DNA of 64,000 nucleotides from Solicoccozyma terricola (Eukaryota; Basidiomycota; Tremellomycetes; Filobasidiales; Piskurozymaceae). The stretch is from assembly GCA_001600875.1 (NCBI GenBank), contig BCLD01000017.1:90625-154624 (forward strand), given 5' to 3'. A program made the translations under genes and the position numbers. Within the stretch, counting starts at the first letter, position 1, and each line of letters starts with the position of its first letter. Under the pieces are notes generated by a model. That model was not told the origin of the DNA, did not search any database, and saw only the letters and a list, made by a program, of their open reading frames with translations. Positions 49,347 to 60,293 of this stretch are shown piece by piece.

Positions 49347-49581
49347 TTTGACCCTCAACTACTTTATAATTCTCTGGCATGTCATTCCCTTTGAAGCAAA
49401 CTCATGTCATACGGTTCGGAAATGTAACGGAGTAGTGCCTCAACTTAATTCAGATGCATCATTATCAACGATCGTCAGGATCAATAAAATAATACACCAG
49501 ATATCCTCCACAGAGATGTGCGCGTTAAAAGTCGTGAATGAAAGAAAAGATACAACTTGAGAGGCCCCTGCGACTCTCAAT

Positions 49582-51701
49582 TCATTGCCTTGGGACTAAA
49601 GGTGTCGTCTCAGTAGGTTCAGCATTTCCGTCCACCTCATCCACTGGTCGTCCTGGTTCCTCATCGGTCCATGGCGCGAAGCGACCCAGACCAGACGGGA
49701 TAAATCGAGTTATCCGTCGAAAGAATGGAAGGCCACGGGGCCCTGGGTGATCGATGGAGTCGTCATCGGCGTTGTTAGGTTGCATGGGAGTAGACGACGA
49801 TGATGCGACGGATGAGGCAAGGGGACCATTGGCAGGGAACGGCTGAGTGACATCACTGTGAGCGGAGTCCGAGTCAGCGGTGGTGCATAGCATACCTTCA
49901 AGACAATCGAAGAATATTACTCACGTTCGACAAACGGGACACTGTTTCGCGGAATAAAATCCTCGACATTAGCGTTTGACAGGACACGGTTCAAACATGA
50001 TTAAGACAAAACGAACCAGCTTCTTCCATTTGATCAGCCAATCGTCCACTTCCATCTTATGGAAGATATGACCACAAGGTAATATTCTGATCATCTCTCC
50101 CCGCTGAAAGCCCTGGAGACAAATCGTGCATTCATCCTTGGAATAATATCGATGTCTGGTAGGATGCGACGATGTTGGTGTCGAGGAAGTCGCATGTGGT
50201 TGCATTGTGCCAGTGGTCGTCGTTGACTTTGGAACATCGATAGGCGAGGAGAGAAGAGGCGTGCCTTCGTCGCCTAATTCGGACGTCTTGAGAACTTCTA
50301 CAAGGTCATCGTCTTCTTTCTCCCAACCTCCTGGTGTCCATTCTCGTTCTGGCAAGTTTGATACGATCGTAGCAGGCGCTCGGTCGAGCTTCTTTTGTCT
50401 GTGCCGTGCAAGGAACGGTACTTTAATCAGAAGGCGGAACTTTAATGAGAGGGAAACGACGGAGGCTCACCTCATAGCGCGTATTCGACCGATAAATATC
50501 GTCAAGAGAGTGAACAACGTGGGTAACAGGAAGACAATAACCAACATGTCCGTCAAAGGCCTGAGAGAATCGACGCTAAAAGTCGTCAGCGAGAAAAGTC
50601 AGAGGATTCCGTTTATATTGAGAAATCACACACCATTCCCATCCTTCTCCATCTTGTATATCTATCGGTAAACTGGGTATACCACCTTCAGATACTTGTT
50701 GATTTTGAAGCAAATCGTCGATCGCGTAAAAGGAAGCTCGAGAGATAAAAACCGATGGAATATGAATGTTCGAAGTATCTTCTGCTTGTACGCAATGGAA
50801 TGAAAATGTCAGGTTTCCCTTGATATCGGAGATCGGGGAAGAATCCATCCAAAACGTCGACAAAACTTACCAGGACTATACATAGTCAACAAAGCCGTCC
50901 TCTTCCTTCCCCTATCTTCACTCTCCAACGAGCCATCAATCAATCTCTCCGCATCGTCCGCAACGATCACAGCATCTGCACCTCTTTTTTGAGCGGATAG
51001 AACCTTGAATGAAAAGGGACAATGACCACGGAGGACGAGAGCGATTTTACGCGGAATAGGACGTTGTTGTTGAGGGTTAGTTTTTTCGATGGATGATCGG
51101 CGGATGTTTGAATCGATTGATTCGTCTGTATTAGTTGAACTGGCGGATTGTAGATAGTATCCAGGATCGACGACTGGTTCACAGCCGTACATGTCGTTTT
51201 GTTGTTCAGACATGTATGGTTCAAGTGGGAAATCTGTGATTCGTAAGAGGAGACCAGAAGTGGGAAGTGTATGTGATGATGGAAGATGAGAAGGGAATGA
51301 AGCGGGTCGATGTGGCATTGATATGTTGTGTTGATCGTCGACCTGGTTGAAAATAGAGAGAAGATAGAGAAACAATTTGAGAAAAGGTTGAAACTAAAGT
51401 TCGATTAGAAACCCCTGGGACTCACCTTGACAGTCATCTGACCCTCTCCAAAGGAACTAAACCAGCCGCCAATCCATCCACCATTCACAGTCTCAGTCGC
51501 ACCTTTCAAATCATCCATCATATCATCTTCATCCTCGTCATCGTCCCACCATGAACTCCATGATCGGATATCACCATTAGGATCACTGAATGGGTCTGCA
51601 ATATCTATCGAGCGAGATAGAACGATCGGTCCTGGTGTTGCGAGGTCTGCGAGGACGAGGACGAGGAGGAAGGCTAAGAGTCGATGGTGGAGCGCAGTCA
51701 T
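49582..51701 (-). CDS. PA-TM-RING E3 ubiquitin ligase
   Basis: A 557-residue type I endomembrane ubiquitin ligase of the RNF13/Goliath class. Exons (minus): 51426-51701, 50871-51342, 50634-50781, 50471-50575, 50017-50398, 49925-49941, 49582-49855. A signal peptide (HHRLLAFLLVLVLADLATPG) is followed by a protease-associated domain (IALVLRGHCPFSFKVLSAQK, GADAVIVADD, IPSVFISRASF), a transmembrane helix (MLVIVFLLPTLFTLLTIFIG), a basic juxtamembrane region, and a RING-H2 finger: DECTICLQGFQRGEMIRILP, CGHIFHKMEVDDWL, CPVCRT. The tail is Pro/Ser-rich. The last RING cysteines sit in a 17-nt exon. It probably works in endosomes or the vacuolar pathway; substrates unknown. Confidence 0.93.
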
Positions 51702-53545
51702 ACCTATGATTTGTTAGGAATGTAGGTTGAAAGGAATATCGTCTTATCGTCTATGTTCGTGATGCGAGACGCATGCAACTGCTTGGACAAACACCCGATT
51801 CGTGAAGCCGTGCTCCTTGACGATCGGGTCGCGGTTGCAATGCTCTCCTCCTCCTTCGTGTTGAATGTCAATGCGGTGGTTGTGCAGGTACGCACCAGTG
51901 ATTCGAGGTGATGTAGAGCTGACTGTAGTTGTAGTTGTAGTTGTAGTTGTAGTTGTTGTCGTTGTCGTTGTGGTCGTGGTCGTGTTCGTTGCTGATGATG
52001 ATGATGAGGAATGTTGTTGGGAGGACCCGCTTCCGCCCGCCTGGTCGGCAATTGCAAACCCCCGTTATTCGCCACCGGGTCGATCCTCAGCAGTCATACA
52101 GCAGGCAGGGGAGCATGTATCATAGCATCACAGTCCATCGAGCACTCCTATTCATGGCCTCTTGGGACCGTCAGGGGCCAGCCAAGAGCAGTGTTGGATC
52201 AATCCACGTCTGGTTGCAACTGAAGCCTGGGTTCTGTCTCAATGTCGCCATCGTCCGAGCTTCCAAATTGAACTGAGCGCCCCCGTGCGTCCGAGGCCTT
52301 CTCCATCTACTTTTACTGTCACCCGTATCCCTCCGTCTCCCCATCTCCCATCTCCCTCGCAATTGGGTTTGACGACCGGATGTGCTGGGTGAAGTACAAG
52401 GGGGGGAAAGCCCAATCACAGTATCCAGCAATGCAATGTACTAATCGGATAACGAACCTGGCTTGTTTCCCAATGTACATGTTTGAAGTGGGCACTCTCA
52501 GCGTACCACCAATCCATCTACGTGCGTGCGTGCGTGACTTGGCTGTTCGGTTTCAAGAAAACAATATACAACGAGACATGGTTTTCTGCAGAGACTAGCA
52601 TGTAGACGTAGGTAAGGGGCTCATCGTATGTAGAGCTGGGGGGCAGAGTGGAGTTTGTTATCCATCATTACATTGGAAAATCTCGTTTGATGGCTTTTCG
52701 GTTCGAGTCCGTTTCATAACTTGTGGCCGGGGTGGGGTTTCTGATTGATATGCTCTGTTCGAGAACACTTCATCCTTGTCTTTCCCTGGATAGCTGGAGA
52801 TCGCAGTCCCAAGTGGTTGACCGCAGTCGTCGCCGGAAAAAATGTTCAAATGTTCAAGTAAACCCGCAAACCTTCTTGATACCAATTTCATCGATTGTGC
52901 AAAAAGCCATCCAGACAAATTGTCCAACGACAAGACATAGATGGGTCAATCCATGTACAACACGTTCGCATCATCAATCCGTCCTCGGTTCTTTCATTAG
53001 TTTAAACCGCTGCATGTACCGTATTCGAGATTATGTGCTCGAACTCTGAGGTGTTCGGTGAGGTATATGCCCCTACCATCCGAATCAGTGAATAGCTGAT
53101 TTCAACCCATGGTTGTATTCCCTACGAAGTACACGGGGAAGAGGAATGGGTACTGGATGTACGTTGTTAGAATCTGGGAATCCCATACGATGTGGTCAAC
53201 GGGTGGAGGGAATTGACAATGTACAACAAGTGAAGCCGATGCTGAATTCAATGCTTGTGCTTTTTTTCACAACGCGGAATGGTCAATCTCGTTCAATCCG
53301 TTCAATGGACATGGCATGTGAGTTTGAAGGAGCTGTCTGTCATCGGAAGAAGTGCTGCTAATCAGGAGGTGGTTTGATAATCAGGATGCGAATCTTTCCT
53401 CGGTTGCACCTGAGGTATCTAAGCTGGTTCTGAGCGCTGATATATGTTATGAGGATTGTGGTTTACTTCTACCTGCTAGTTTCCAGATGAGGGAAAGGGG
53501 ACTTGTCCAACACTTCAAAGGAGACAGACAACCTGTAGATGGTGA
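51702..53545. other. Longest gene-free stretch (1.84 kb), divergent intergenic
   Basis: It lies between the RING gene (minus) and the PAM2 gene (plus), so holds both promoters. Near the RING ATG there is a degenerate hexamer array (51925-51990). CGTGCGTGCGTGCGTG occurs near 52520. Open frames of up to 108 codons on either strand have no domain, no matching splice partners and no resemblance I recognise. A non-coding RNA or a young gene cannot be excluded. Confidence 0.5.
51925..51990 (+). repeat. GTAGTT/GTTGTC hexanucleotide array
   Basis: Five perfect GTAGTT units (51925-51954) run into GTTGTC, GTTGTG and GTCGTG variants. It lies about 230 nt upstream of the RING-gene ATG. On the minus strand it is a CAACTA/CAACGA array, possibly in the 5' UTR. 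Confidence 0.9.
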
Positions 53546-54969
53546 ATGACATGCATGGCCCGAATTCCGTATGGTTCGCCACCGCCCCTCCGTCGTAGAA
53601 GCGCTAGCCCCGGCCACGTTCCAGTCAAGCGCACAGCAAGTCGTACAGGTAGCTCCCCCCCATCACCTCGCAATAATCATCCCAACCAACACCAACCACC
53701 TTCCCAGTCCGACAACATGGCCGACATCTGGTCCTCAGTACCAGCTTCAGTTGACTCCCAGTCGGCTGAAAAAGTCGAGTCGTCGTCGTCGTCGTCACCA
53801 GCTGTTGAAGGAGACGGTGCAAAACTCCAAAAGGTCGACGCGACTACTCAACCGACGACGACATCTGCCGTTGAGATCGAGGTGACCGAGGTATCGCAAG
53901 ATACAAAGTTACAGCACTCGGAGGACACCACTGCATCGTCTACAGATAAAGTGGTTCAGCCGATTGAAGCTGACACCGCGCCAAAGACCACTACCGATAC
54001 CACTCCTGCAACGCAACAAGAATCACCATCACCAGCGACCTCTACACCGACTACACCCACACCCACACCCAACGCTCCTAAGCCAAAGTTGAACCCTTCC
54101 GCTCAACCATTCTCCGCTCCTGCCAAATCTCCAGCGGGTAAACGTAACCCAAGTGGTCGGGGATCCGTCCACGGTTCCGCGCATGGTTCAGTTCATAGTT
54201 CACCAGCTGTGTCTTCCCCTGCCGTTGGTTCCGTGAGGGTTGGGTCGAGCACATCCAGTAGTTCTCAACGTGGTGGTGCGAATACCACAAATATTACCCC
54301 GCGCATAAGAACAGGATACGTTCCTCCTGAGGTGGTCAAGCCTGTGAGTTGGGATGTGTGGGGGGGGGGTCATACTGATCGCCGTGCTGTGTTGTCTAAT
54401 TATTGACCAAAAAAATAAACGTTCTATCCAGACCAAACTCTCACCAGAGGAGTTGGCGGAGAAGATGGCGAGGATGAAGTTGATTAATGAACAAACTAGA
54501 CAACAAGCGGAGGTGAGTGCAAAAGAAGAAAAAGGAATTCCCCTTCGGAGAGGAATCAGTGGACTATGAATAATCTAATCACCTTTGCTCCTTGGTCGCA
54601 TTCATCCACTTCCTTCTTTACTTTCGTTGATTGACCTACCCAAATATTCCCTTCCAAACCCACCACCTATCTATTCATCCGTTCTTTGCAAATTCCATTC
54701 CTTGTTACCAGGCTCGCGAAGCTGACGCAGCCGCCTACGAAGCCTCCCAAGTGGCTGACCGCGCTCGTGCTGCTGCACAACAGAAAGCTGCCGCCGAAGC
54801 TAAACAACGACGACTCGATGAACAAAATCGCGTCAACTCGATGAGAGAACAAGCTCGTAAACTCAAGATTCAACAACTCGAATCACGGAAAGCCGCTGGT
54901 GTTTCTAGTACTGGTAGTGGATGGGGTGAGAAGGAAGAGGAAAAGGTTACTGGAGAGAAGGAAGAGTGA
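53546..54969 (+). CDS. Disordered PAM2-motif protein with C-terminal coiled coil
   Basis: 378 residues from three exons (53546-54343, 54432-54512, 54712-54969). The N-terminal 270 residues are Ser/Thr/Pro-rich and disordered. They include MADIWSSVPAS and a PAM2-like motif, KLNPSAQPFSAPA, of the type that binds the MLLE domain of poly(A)-binding protein. GYVPPEVVKP precedes a charged helix, TKLSPEELAEKMARMKLINE, and an Ala/Glu/Arg-rich coiled coil (ADAAAYEASQVADRARAAAQ). The combination suggests a cytoplasmic mRNA-associated protein; this is inference from the motif. The ATG at 53555 is an alternative start. The end may be at TGA 54967, or a GTGAGT there may begin another intron. Confidence 0.8.
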
Positions 54970-55605
54970 GTCTTGGGCTCCATTAGCCTTCCTTCTCCGA
55001 TGGCGCGGGATCTGGGTGGTCGTTGCGATTTTTCCCTCGATTGTCCTTGGTTCTTGGTTCACCAAGAAAAAGAAAATTGCAAACTGCAACTGCCAAGTCA
55101 TGTGCGGTCCGTACCGCCTCTTCCATGCAAGGAAGCGCGGGTGGATATGGAGTAGGAATGGCGTGTTGTAAACAGTGGAGGAACTCTGAAAACAATGAGT
55201 GCCAGGGAAAGGCAAACGACTTATAACGACTTATTATGCAATTAATTTCCGTTCGAATTACCGAATTGGAGAGTGGCTACACGGGGAGGTTATGACTGTT
55301 CACGTCTGTCCTCGAACTGTTTCTTCTACGTCCTTTTCTTTTCTTTGCCTTCTTCTCTCAACTCGCCTGCTCATTTTTTTCATTTGCCATTTCTCATCGG
55401 AGGCATCGTCTTCCATTTGTTTTGGCTGCCTCACGTGCTTCCCGAATGGGGAGCCGCTATCTAATCTCCTGGTCCCAATCTACAATAGCGAGTCGTTCTG
55501 GCCATCCAACAGTGGGAATGTAGACTCTCCGGAACGTCCTAGAGGCATTCCAGGCGCTTCAGTTTGTATCTGGGTAGTGGTAGTGGGAAAGACCTCTTCG
55601 TCCTG
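54970..55605. other. Intergenic region between the two D-I-W-S-S-x-P genes
   Basis: A 636-nt spacer. A pyrimidine-rich run (CTTTTCTTTTCTTTGCC) lies near 55332-55350. Short 5' exons of the next gene could be here, since its frame is open 42 nt upstream of the first ATG, but none is proven. Confidence 0.45.
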
Positions 55606-58137
55606 ATGATCTTCGATCCCTCACAGGAGTCTCCTAACGAATACCCCTTATCGTATCAGCACCTTCTCGACGAGTACCTCCTTGACGAGAAGATCACGGT
55701 CAGGAGCTGCAGCTATGACGATCCGACCAAAGTCTTCAGCGCTTCATCTACCAATCTGTCGGAGCCGGGGACGAAGCTCTCACGCAGTCAAGCCGTCACG
55801 CCGACGATCAGCAGTAACGGTGGAGGTGATGAATGGGGGTCTATACTCGAGACCTCTCAGAACGTCGCTGCAATGGAGATCATCCTTGGTGATTTGGTAA
55901 CAGAGCGTCCGTGCAGTAGGCCCACATCCGACGTCGTCGACAAGGTACTTGCACCACCAGGAGAGCAAATCCCCGCGGGTCATGACCGTTCTCGTACCTA
56001 TTGCCCTGGAGCTATGACATCACGGCTGAACGCACCAGATCCCTCTCTGAAGATCCCGTTTCGGAAGGACAAGGACCATTCCACTACGTACGCCAGTGAT
56101 CTGCGAGCGACGAACACCCTTGGAATATCCTTCACGGAAAACCCCACTTCAGGATTACTTGCCCGTCGTGGGGGCTTCCCCGCCATTTGTTCTGGTGCGA
56201 ACACCATCAAGTTGGACTCGGCCGGATACAGGTGGGACAGTAGCCGCGTGTCGACCAACTGTGATCAGGCGTCAGATCGGGGGGATAGAGTTGATGCACC
56301 CTGCAGCTCATCGTTAGGAAACATCGCTTCGCCTGGTCCTACAAACTACGACTGCCGCTTCCTTAGCCAAGATTCAACATCTAAAGTTGGTGACAGCCCA
56401 GCCAAGCGTGCCCCGAAGTACAACAGCCAACAAGAACGTTCATTGGTTTCTGGTCGAGGTCACGAGGATACTTCAAATAGTCCAGTTAAGACCTCAGAAC
56501 TGCTTGATTGGAGTGGCCCACCGCTCAGGGTTACTCCCAAGTCAGTGTCCAACCTCCAATCCGCAGCTTGGGATAGTGCCAACCGCGATGGGAAGCGACT
56601 ATTAGGAGCACTGTCCCGTCCCTACGATGGCGCCGACTGGCGAGCGATGTCCAAGTCCGCAAGAGATCTGCCGCCGCACATGCATGTGCCAAACCAATCT
56701 TCTCAAGCAATTAGCGGTTTCAACCACCCCGCTCGGATGGCCGCGATGGCGAAGCCTGCGCCCCCATCGGCCTTGACATCTTCCTCAATCAGTCAGAGCA
56801 CTTTGCAGCCGTCGCGAACGCAGATGGTGTTTGCGAACGAGCGTCCTCAACCTGGAATGTGGGATCAAGCTCCTGTTGAAATTTCTCAAACTATCGATCT
56901 GCCCAACAATGGCGTGAGGAGGGGCAACGAAAGAGGAGGACGAATCACTCGAGGATTCAACTTACCGCCCCACCTGCCACCTCAGAATATGCACTCGAGA
57001 TCGGTACCGCCGCAGGCTTCCCACAGCTATCGAAACTCCACAGAATTCTGCGAAACCGACGAACGCACCAACAGTATGTCCAACTCAGTAGTCATTATCG
57101 CCGACGATGGCGAATCTGAGCGACCTGGCTTACATTCGATCCCTATGAATCGGCGACCGTCGTCGGGATTGCCTCTGACCCGAAGTACCGAGGGCAACGC
57201 ATCATTGTTACATACAATGGACCGGCCTGGTGTTGCTGCGACAGATCTTGAATCAGTGACTGCCTCCGTACAGGTGAAGGGCGAGTCAGACGAGGACGCA
57301 GTTTCTCCCGCAAATGATCAAGATCTCGACAGGAGCTGGCCCAAATCGATCTCGACTCGTCCGACAACGAAGAAGTCCGCCTCAACGAGCTTCAAGGTTC
57401 GACGGAAGGGCAATCCTATACAGCATCGACCGGATCCTAACTCCCCAGTGCCTCAGGATATCTGGTCGAGCTTGCCTGTAACGGAAGACTTGGCGGAACC
57501 CAGGACAGACACATACGAGTCGCTCGCATCACGTTATGCCGGTGAAAGGAAAAATGCGAGTGTCTCTCTCCGCGTGATGGGAAAAAGGGATTCAAAGATC
57601 GCTGTCAAGCAGTCCTCGCCAACAGATGTGGGCGGTACTCGCGACCGAGTCAATCAACGACTCCCCGCTACCAAGCAGAACCACCCTGGCTGTCGAAATG
57701 TCTCGCCAAAAGCTCACAGGGGTACTGCAAGCTTTGTTGCTCCTCATGGAGTGGGAGGCGCTTACTGTAACGAGTCCTCCTCCTCCCCCGACAATGCGTA
57801 CAACATCCTGGAAAGTTCGAAGCCACCGCTCGATATTCCGATGGGAGATATCTGGTCCACATGTCCCGCAGTGGATTTGATCTCGCTCGATGGAGAGGAA
57901 GGCATGGATGTTCAGGGTGATTTTACTTCGCCGGACTTGTCCCAACACGCTTTCACAAAGGAGGCACAGGTGCAACCGCTCCAATCTCCCACTGATCTCG
58001 TCCCGGGTCATACTTCGCCTTCCTCCACATCCACCGGAGCCACATCGACTCAGCCCCTTGGAGCTGGCATCCATAACGCCACGAATCTGGCCGAGTTATG
58101 CGGTCTTTTCGAAATCGCCCCGTTTCAGGCGGAATGA
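55606..58137 (+). CDS. 843-residue disordered protein of unknown function with D-I-W-S motifs
   Basis: A single long exon, exceptional in this intron-dense window. The protein is rich in Ser, Pro, Asn and Arg and has no domain I recognise. Short aromatic motifs recur: QDIWSSLPVTED (57454-57489), GDIWSTCPAVD (57844-57876), DEWGSILET near the N-terminus, and two copies of an LPPH core (DLPPHMHVP, NLPPHLPPQ). The neighbour upstream has DIWSSVP too, which suggests related partners or common origin. The LPPHL-type motif is known from several RNA-binding and translation factors, so a post-transcriptional role is possible but unproven. The first ATG of the open frame is 55606; the N-terminus may extend upstream by splicing. 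Confidence 0.75.
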   Translation: MIFDPSQESPNEYPLSYQHLLDEYLLDEKITVRSCSYDDPTKVFSASSTNLSEPGTKLSRSQAVTPTISSNGGGDEWGSILETSQNVAAMEIILGDLVTERPCSRPTSDVVDKVLAPPGEQIPAGHDRSRTYCPGAMTSRLNAPDPSLKIPFRKDKDHSTTYASDLRATNTLGISFTENPTSGLLARRGGFPAICSGANTIKLDSAGYRWDSSRVSTNCDQASDRGDRVDAPCSSSLGNIASPGPTNYDCRFLSQDSTSKVGDSPAKRAPKYNSQQERSLVSGRGHEDTSNSPVKTSELLDWSGPPLRVTPKSVSNLQSAAWDSANRDGKRLLGALSRPYDGADWRAMSKSARDLPPHMHVPNQSSQAISGFNHPARMAAMAKPAPPSALTSSSISQSTLQPSRTQMVFANERPQPGMWDQAPVEISQTIDLPNNGVRRGNERGGRITRGFNLPPHLPPQNMHSRSVPPQASHSYRNSTEFCETDERTNSMSNSVVIIADDGESERPGLHSIPMNRRPSSGLPLTRSTEGNASLLHTMDRPGVAATDLESVTASVQVKGESDEDAVSPANDQDLDRSWPKSISTRPTTKKSASTSFKVRRKGNPIQHRPDPNSPVPQDIWSSLPVTEDLAEPRTDTYESLASRYAGERKNASVSLRVMGKRDSKIAVKQSSPTDVGGTRDRVNQRLPATKQNHPGCRNVSPKAHRGTASFVAPHGVGGAYCNESSSSPDNAYNILESSKPPLDIPMGDIWSTCPAVDLISLDGEEGMDVQGDFTSPDLSQHAFTKEAQVQPLQSPTDLVPGHTSPSSTSTGATSTQPLGAGIHNATNLAELCGLFEIAPFQAE

Positions 58138-58221
58138 CTGAGGTTGGTTCTGGGTAGATAGCGTACCATTGGCAAGCACGATGATTCTGATCGCTATTGC
58201 TTTCTTATGGCAGTCAGCTCA

Positions 58222-58253
<32 letters not shown>

Positions 58254-58576
58254 ACCCCCCCCCCCCCCCCGGGACAAACTAAATCTACGACCTTTCCACG
58301 CCAATGCACGCCAAACTGACGACAGCCTCCACGCATAATTTGTAGCCCACCGGCTTTCCTTCGATTCTGGTCAGAGGGGATTAACGACTCTTCGGCTCAC
58401 GTCTTCCGAATGCGATTTGTCATACCACACAACGCATATATACATTATTTCTTTTCGTGTGACGGGCCGAGCTATCCAACTGATCGAGCAACCTGAAGCT
58501 ACTACTTTTCTGGCCGACTGGTTTCATGCGTGCGTCAGAGTGACTTGTAGATTTTAGGTTGTTGTCTAACATCGAA
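58138..58576. other. Spacer with 48-nt C tract
   Basis: A 439-nt spacer between the disordered-protein gene and tRNA-Val. Its most striking content is the C homopolymer at 58223-58270. No gene recognised. Confidence 0.5.
58223..58270 (+). repeat. C homopolymer, 48 nt with a single A
   Basis: C31-A-C16 followed by GGGAC. The exact length is unreliable in most sequencing data. It is non-coding. Confidence 0.95.
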
Positions 58577-58671
58577 GCTTGGCTGGTGTAGTTGGTTATC
58601 ACGTCTCCTTAACAGCGCTTAACGCAAGCCGAACTCGGAGAAGGTCGTGGATTCGAATTCCACGCTGAGTA
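58577..58671 (+). tRNA. tRNA-Val(AAC) with intron
   Basis: Acceptor GCTTGGC pairs with GCTGAGT through wobbles, A73 at 58671. D arm GTGT-AGTTGGTTA-TCAC and the stretch TCTCC-TTAACA are the typical eukaryotic tRNA-Val sequence. Anticodon AAC at 58611-58613, intron 58615-58635 (21 nt), anticodon stem closed by GGAGA, T arm GTGGA-TTCGAAT-TCCAC. A T7 run directly follows and fits Pol III termination. The G1:U72 end pair and three further wobbles are unusual. Confidence 0.9.
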
Positions 58672-59027
58672 CTTTTTTTGTGTTTCTTTTTGCGCGCGTC
58701 GTTTTTGTCTTCGCGCGGACCTCGTTTTTCTTCGCTGACCTTCGTTCTGGTTTCATCTTCCTTGAATATCATGGTCGTCGCAGCGTGGACAGGAAGACGG
58801 GTGTGGTGTTCAGGGGCTTGTAGGTGCATACATCACCTTTCGACTGCCGACGAGCCGCAAGATCAACAATTGATAGAAATCGCCGCACTCCTTTCCGCAA
58901 CGCCTCATGACCTGCATCTCTTTCATCATTACAACCCATCTTATACTGTACATACGCATCCATCCACGCACAACAACACCAACGTACAGGCCATCGACGG
59001 TCGGTGAACAAAAAAAGCTTCTACCTA
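58672..59027. other. Spacer downstream of tRNA-Val
   Basis: A 356-nt spacer containing the Pol III terminator at its left end and the 3' region of the LURP1-related gene. Open frames across it lack domains. Confidence 0.5.
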
Positions 59028-60011
59028 CTACCGATTCTCATTCTTCGCTTCGTCGAAACAGATGCACACTGCTGCAATGAGACTGAGGTCTACTCCTGGA
59101 GCGACTGTAACGAAGTACTGTATGTGATGAAATAGGGTATCAATATATCATGTATTTCGAAAGTTTCTGCAACTCCTTGAAAGATCTGATTGAGCCAAGT
59201 GTCCAGGCACGAGTAACAAGCTATTCTTTTCTCCTCGCTTTCGAGCCTGCTGATTCCTCATGTCTTCCAACGTCGTGTACCGGCAAACCACAACTCAAAA
59301 AAAAAAACTCACAGTCTGTTTATCAACGAACATATCCCTCATATTAAACAACTGTCTGGTTATCTGCGCAACTGGTCGATCTCCAACTGTTATATCGGCT
59401 GAACCACCCCAGAAATCACCACGAAGAGTCAAGGTTACTTCTTGAGATGTGGATACGTTGATGAATGTAGCTTGCATGTGAGTTGAGACTGTAACCGAAA
59501 AAACAAGGAATTAAAGGATCATAAGAGATGGCAGGTAGGGGGACGGTTAGGAGGGATGTACGTACACCCGAATTTATTCTTAATTTTAAATAATTCTTGT
59601 CCTGAATCGTTCTCGCCAATGAATGTTTTATGAATTGTGATGAGTTTATTACGAATATGGAAGAGGACACGACCGTTCGAATCGGTGATGACTATCAAGT
59701 GAAAAGATCAACCGAGAGAGTTACGCGATAAGCCGATATCCAAACGTTGGTGATTGACAAGACAGCAAGAAAGGGAGGGTATGGGATATTCATTTACCTT
59801 TCCTATCTGCAAAACTCATCGCTTTCCCTTGACATCTTAAAACAACGGTCCCATTCGTATCTTTGACGGAAAAGTCGTCTCCAGAGAATGTGAATGCCTT
59901 TTCCTTGAGGACCATGGTTGTTGGTGAGTTTACACAGAATGCGAGGTTGACGCCTAACGGCGGGGAGAAGGGTTGGAGTTGAGCTGGTGCTGAAGAAGTG
60001 AAAAAGCCCAT
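59028..60011 (-). CDS. LURP1-related (tubby-like fold) protein
   Basis: 201 residues from four exons (minus): 59798-60011, 59566-59691, 59313-59488, 59028-59117. The family has a 12-strand barrel like Tubby and phospholipid scramblase C-termini. Visible features: VVLRCQGKAMSFADRKG, VITDSNGRVLFHIRNK, TFIGENDSGQELFKIKNKF, GDFWGGSADITVG, and VDKQTYFVTVAPGVDLSLIA with the closing hydrophobic helix. The donor of exon 2 was placed at GTACGT (59565) because it gives KNKFGFSTHMQATF, as in relatives. Biochemical function is unknown for most members; phosphoinositide binding is possible. Confidence 0.88.
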
Positions 60012-60293
60012 GGTTGTGGATGTGTGGAAAGTGGATGAGATGAGATGACGATGAACGGTGGATAAACTTGAAATGGGACTCGACGACCTTTCCTCGCTCT
60101 TGTGTTGATGGAATGAAGGCTGTGTCTAAGTGGAATGCCAAGCAATAAGCAAAAGTGACGTGGCATTACGTCATTCTGGGGACTACTTTGCATTTCTCAC
60201 GACGGGTCTTTTAACAAAGTTGACCACCTCTACCAACCACCAACCACCCATCTATTCGCATCCAACCAATCCATTCTCCACCGAAACCCCATC
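60012..60293. promoter_or_regulatory. Divergent promoter region, LURP1-related / dihydroorotase
   Basis: A 282-nt divergent spacer. A TGACGTGGCATTACGTCA sequence near 60155-60172 contains an ACGTGG core and an imperfect palindrome with TGACG/CGTCA ends, resembling a bZIP (CRE-like) site. This is a visual match only. Confidence 0.4.

Noticed and set aside
49278..49560. Long C-terminal extension of the MFS protein or a separate gene
   Set aside because: The acceptor at 49295 gives a final membrane helix and a stop at 49346; the longer frame has no helix pattern and runs through AT-rich 3' sequence.
52680..52720. GGTTCGAGTCC sequence as a tRNA T arm
   Set aside because: No pairing acceptor stem, D arm or anticodon arm could be found around it.
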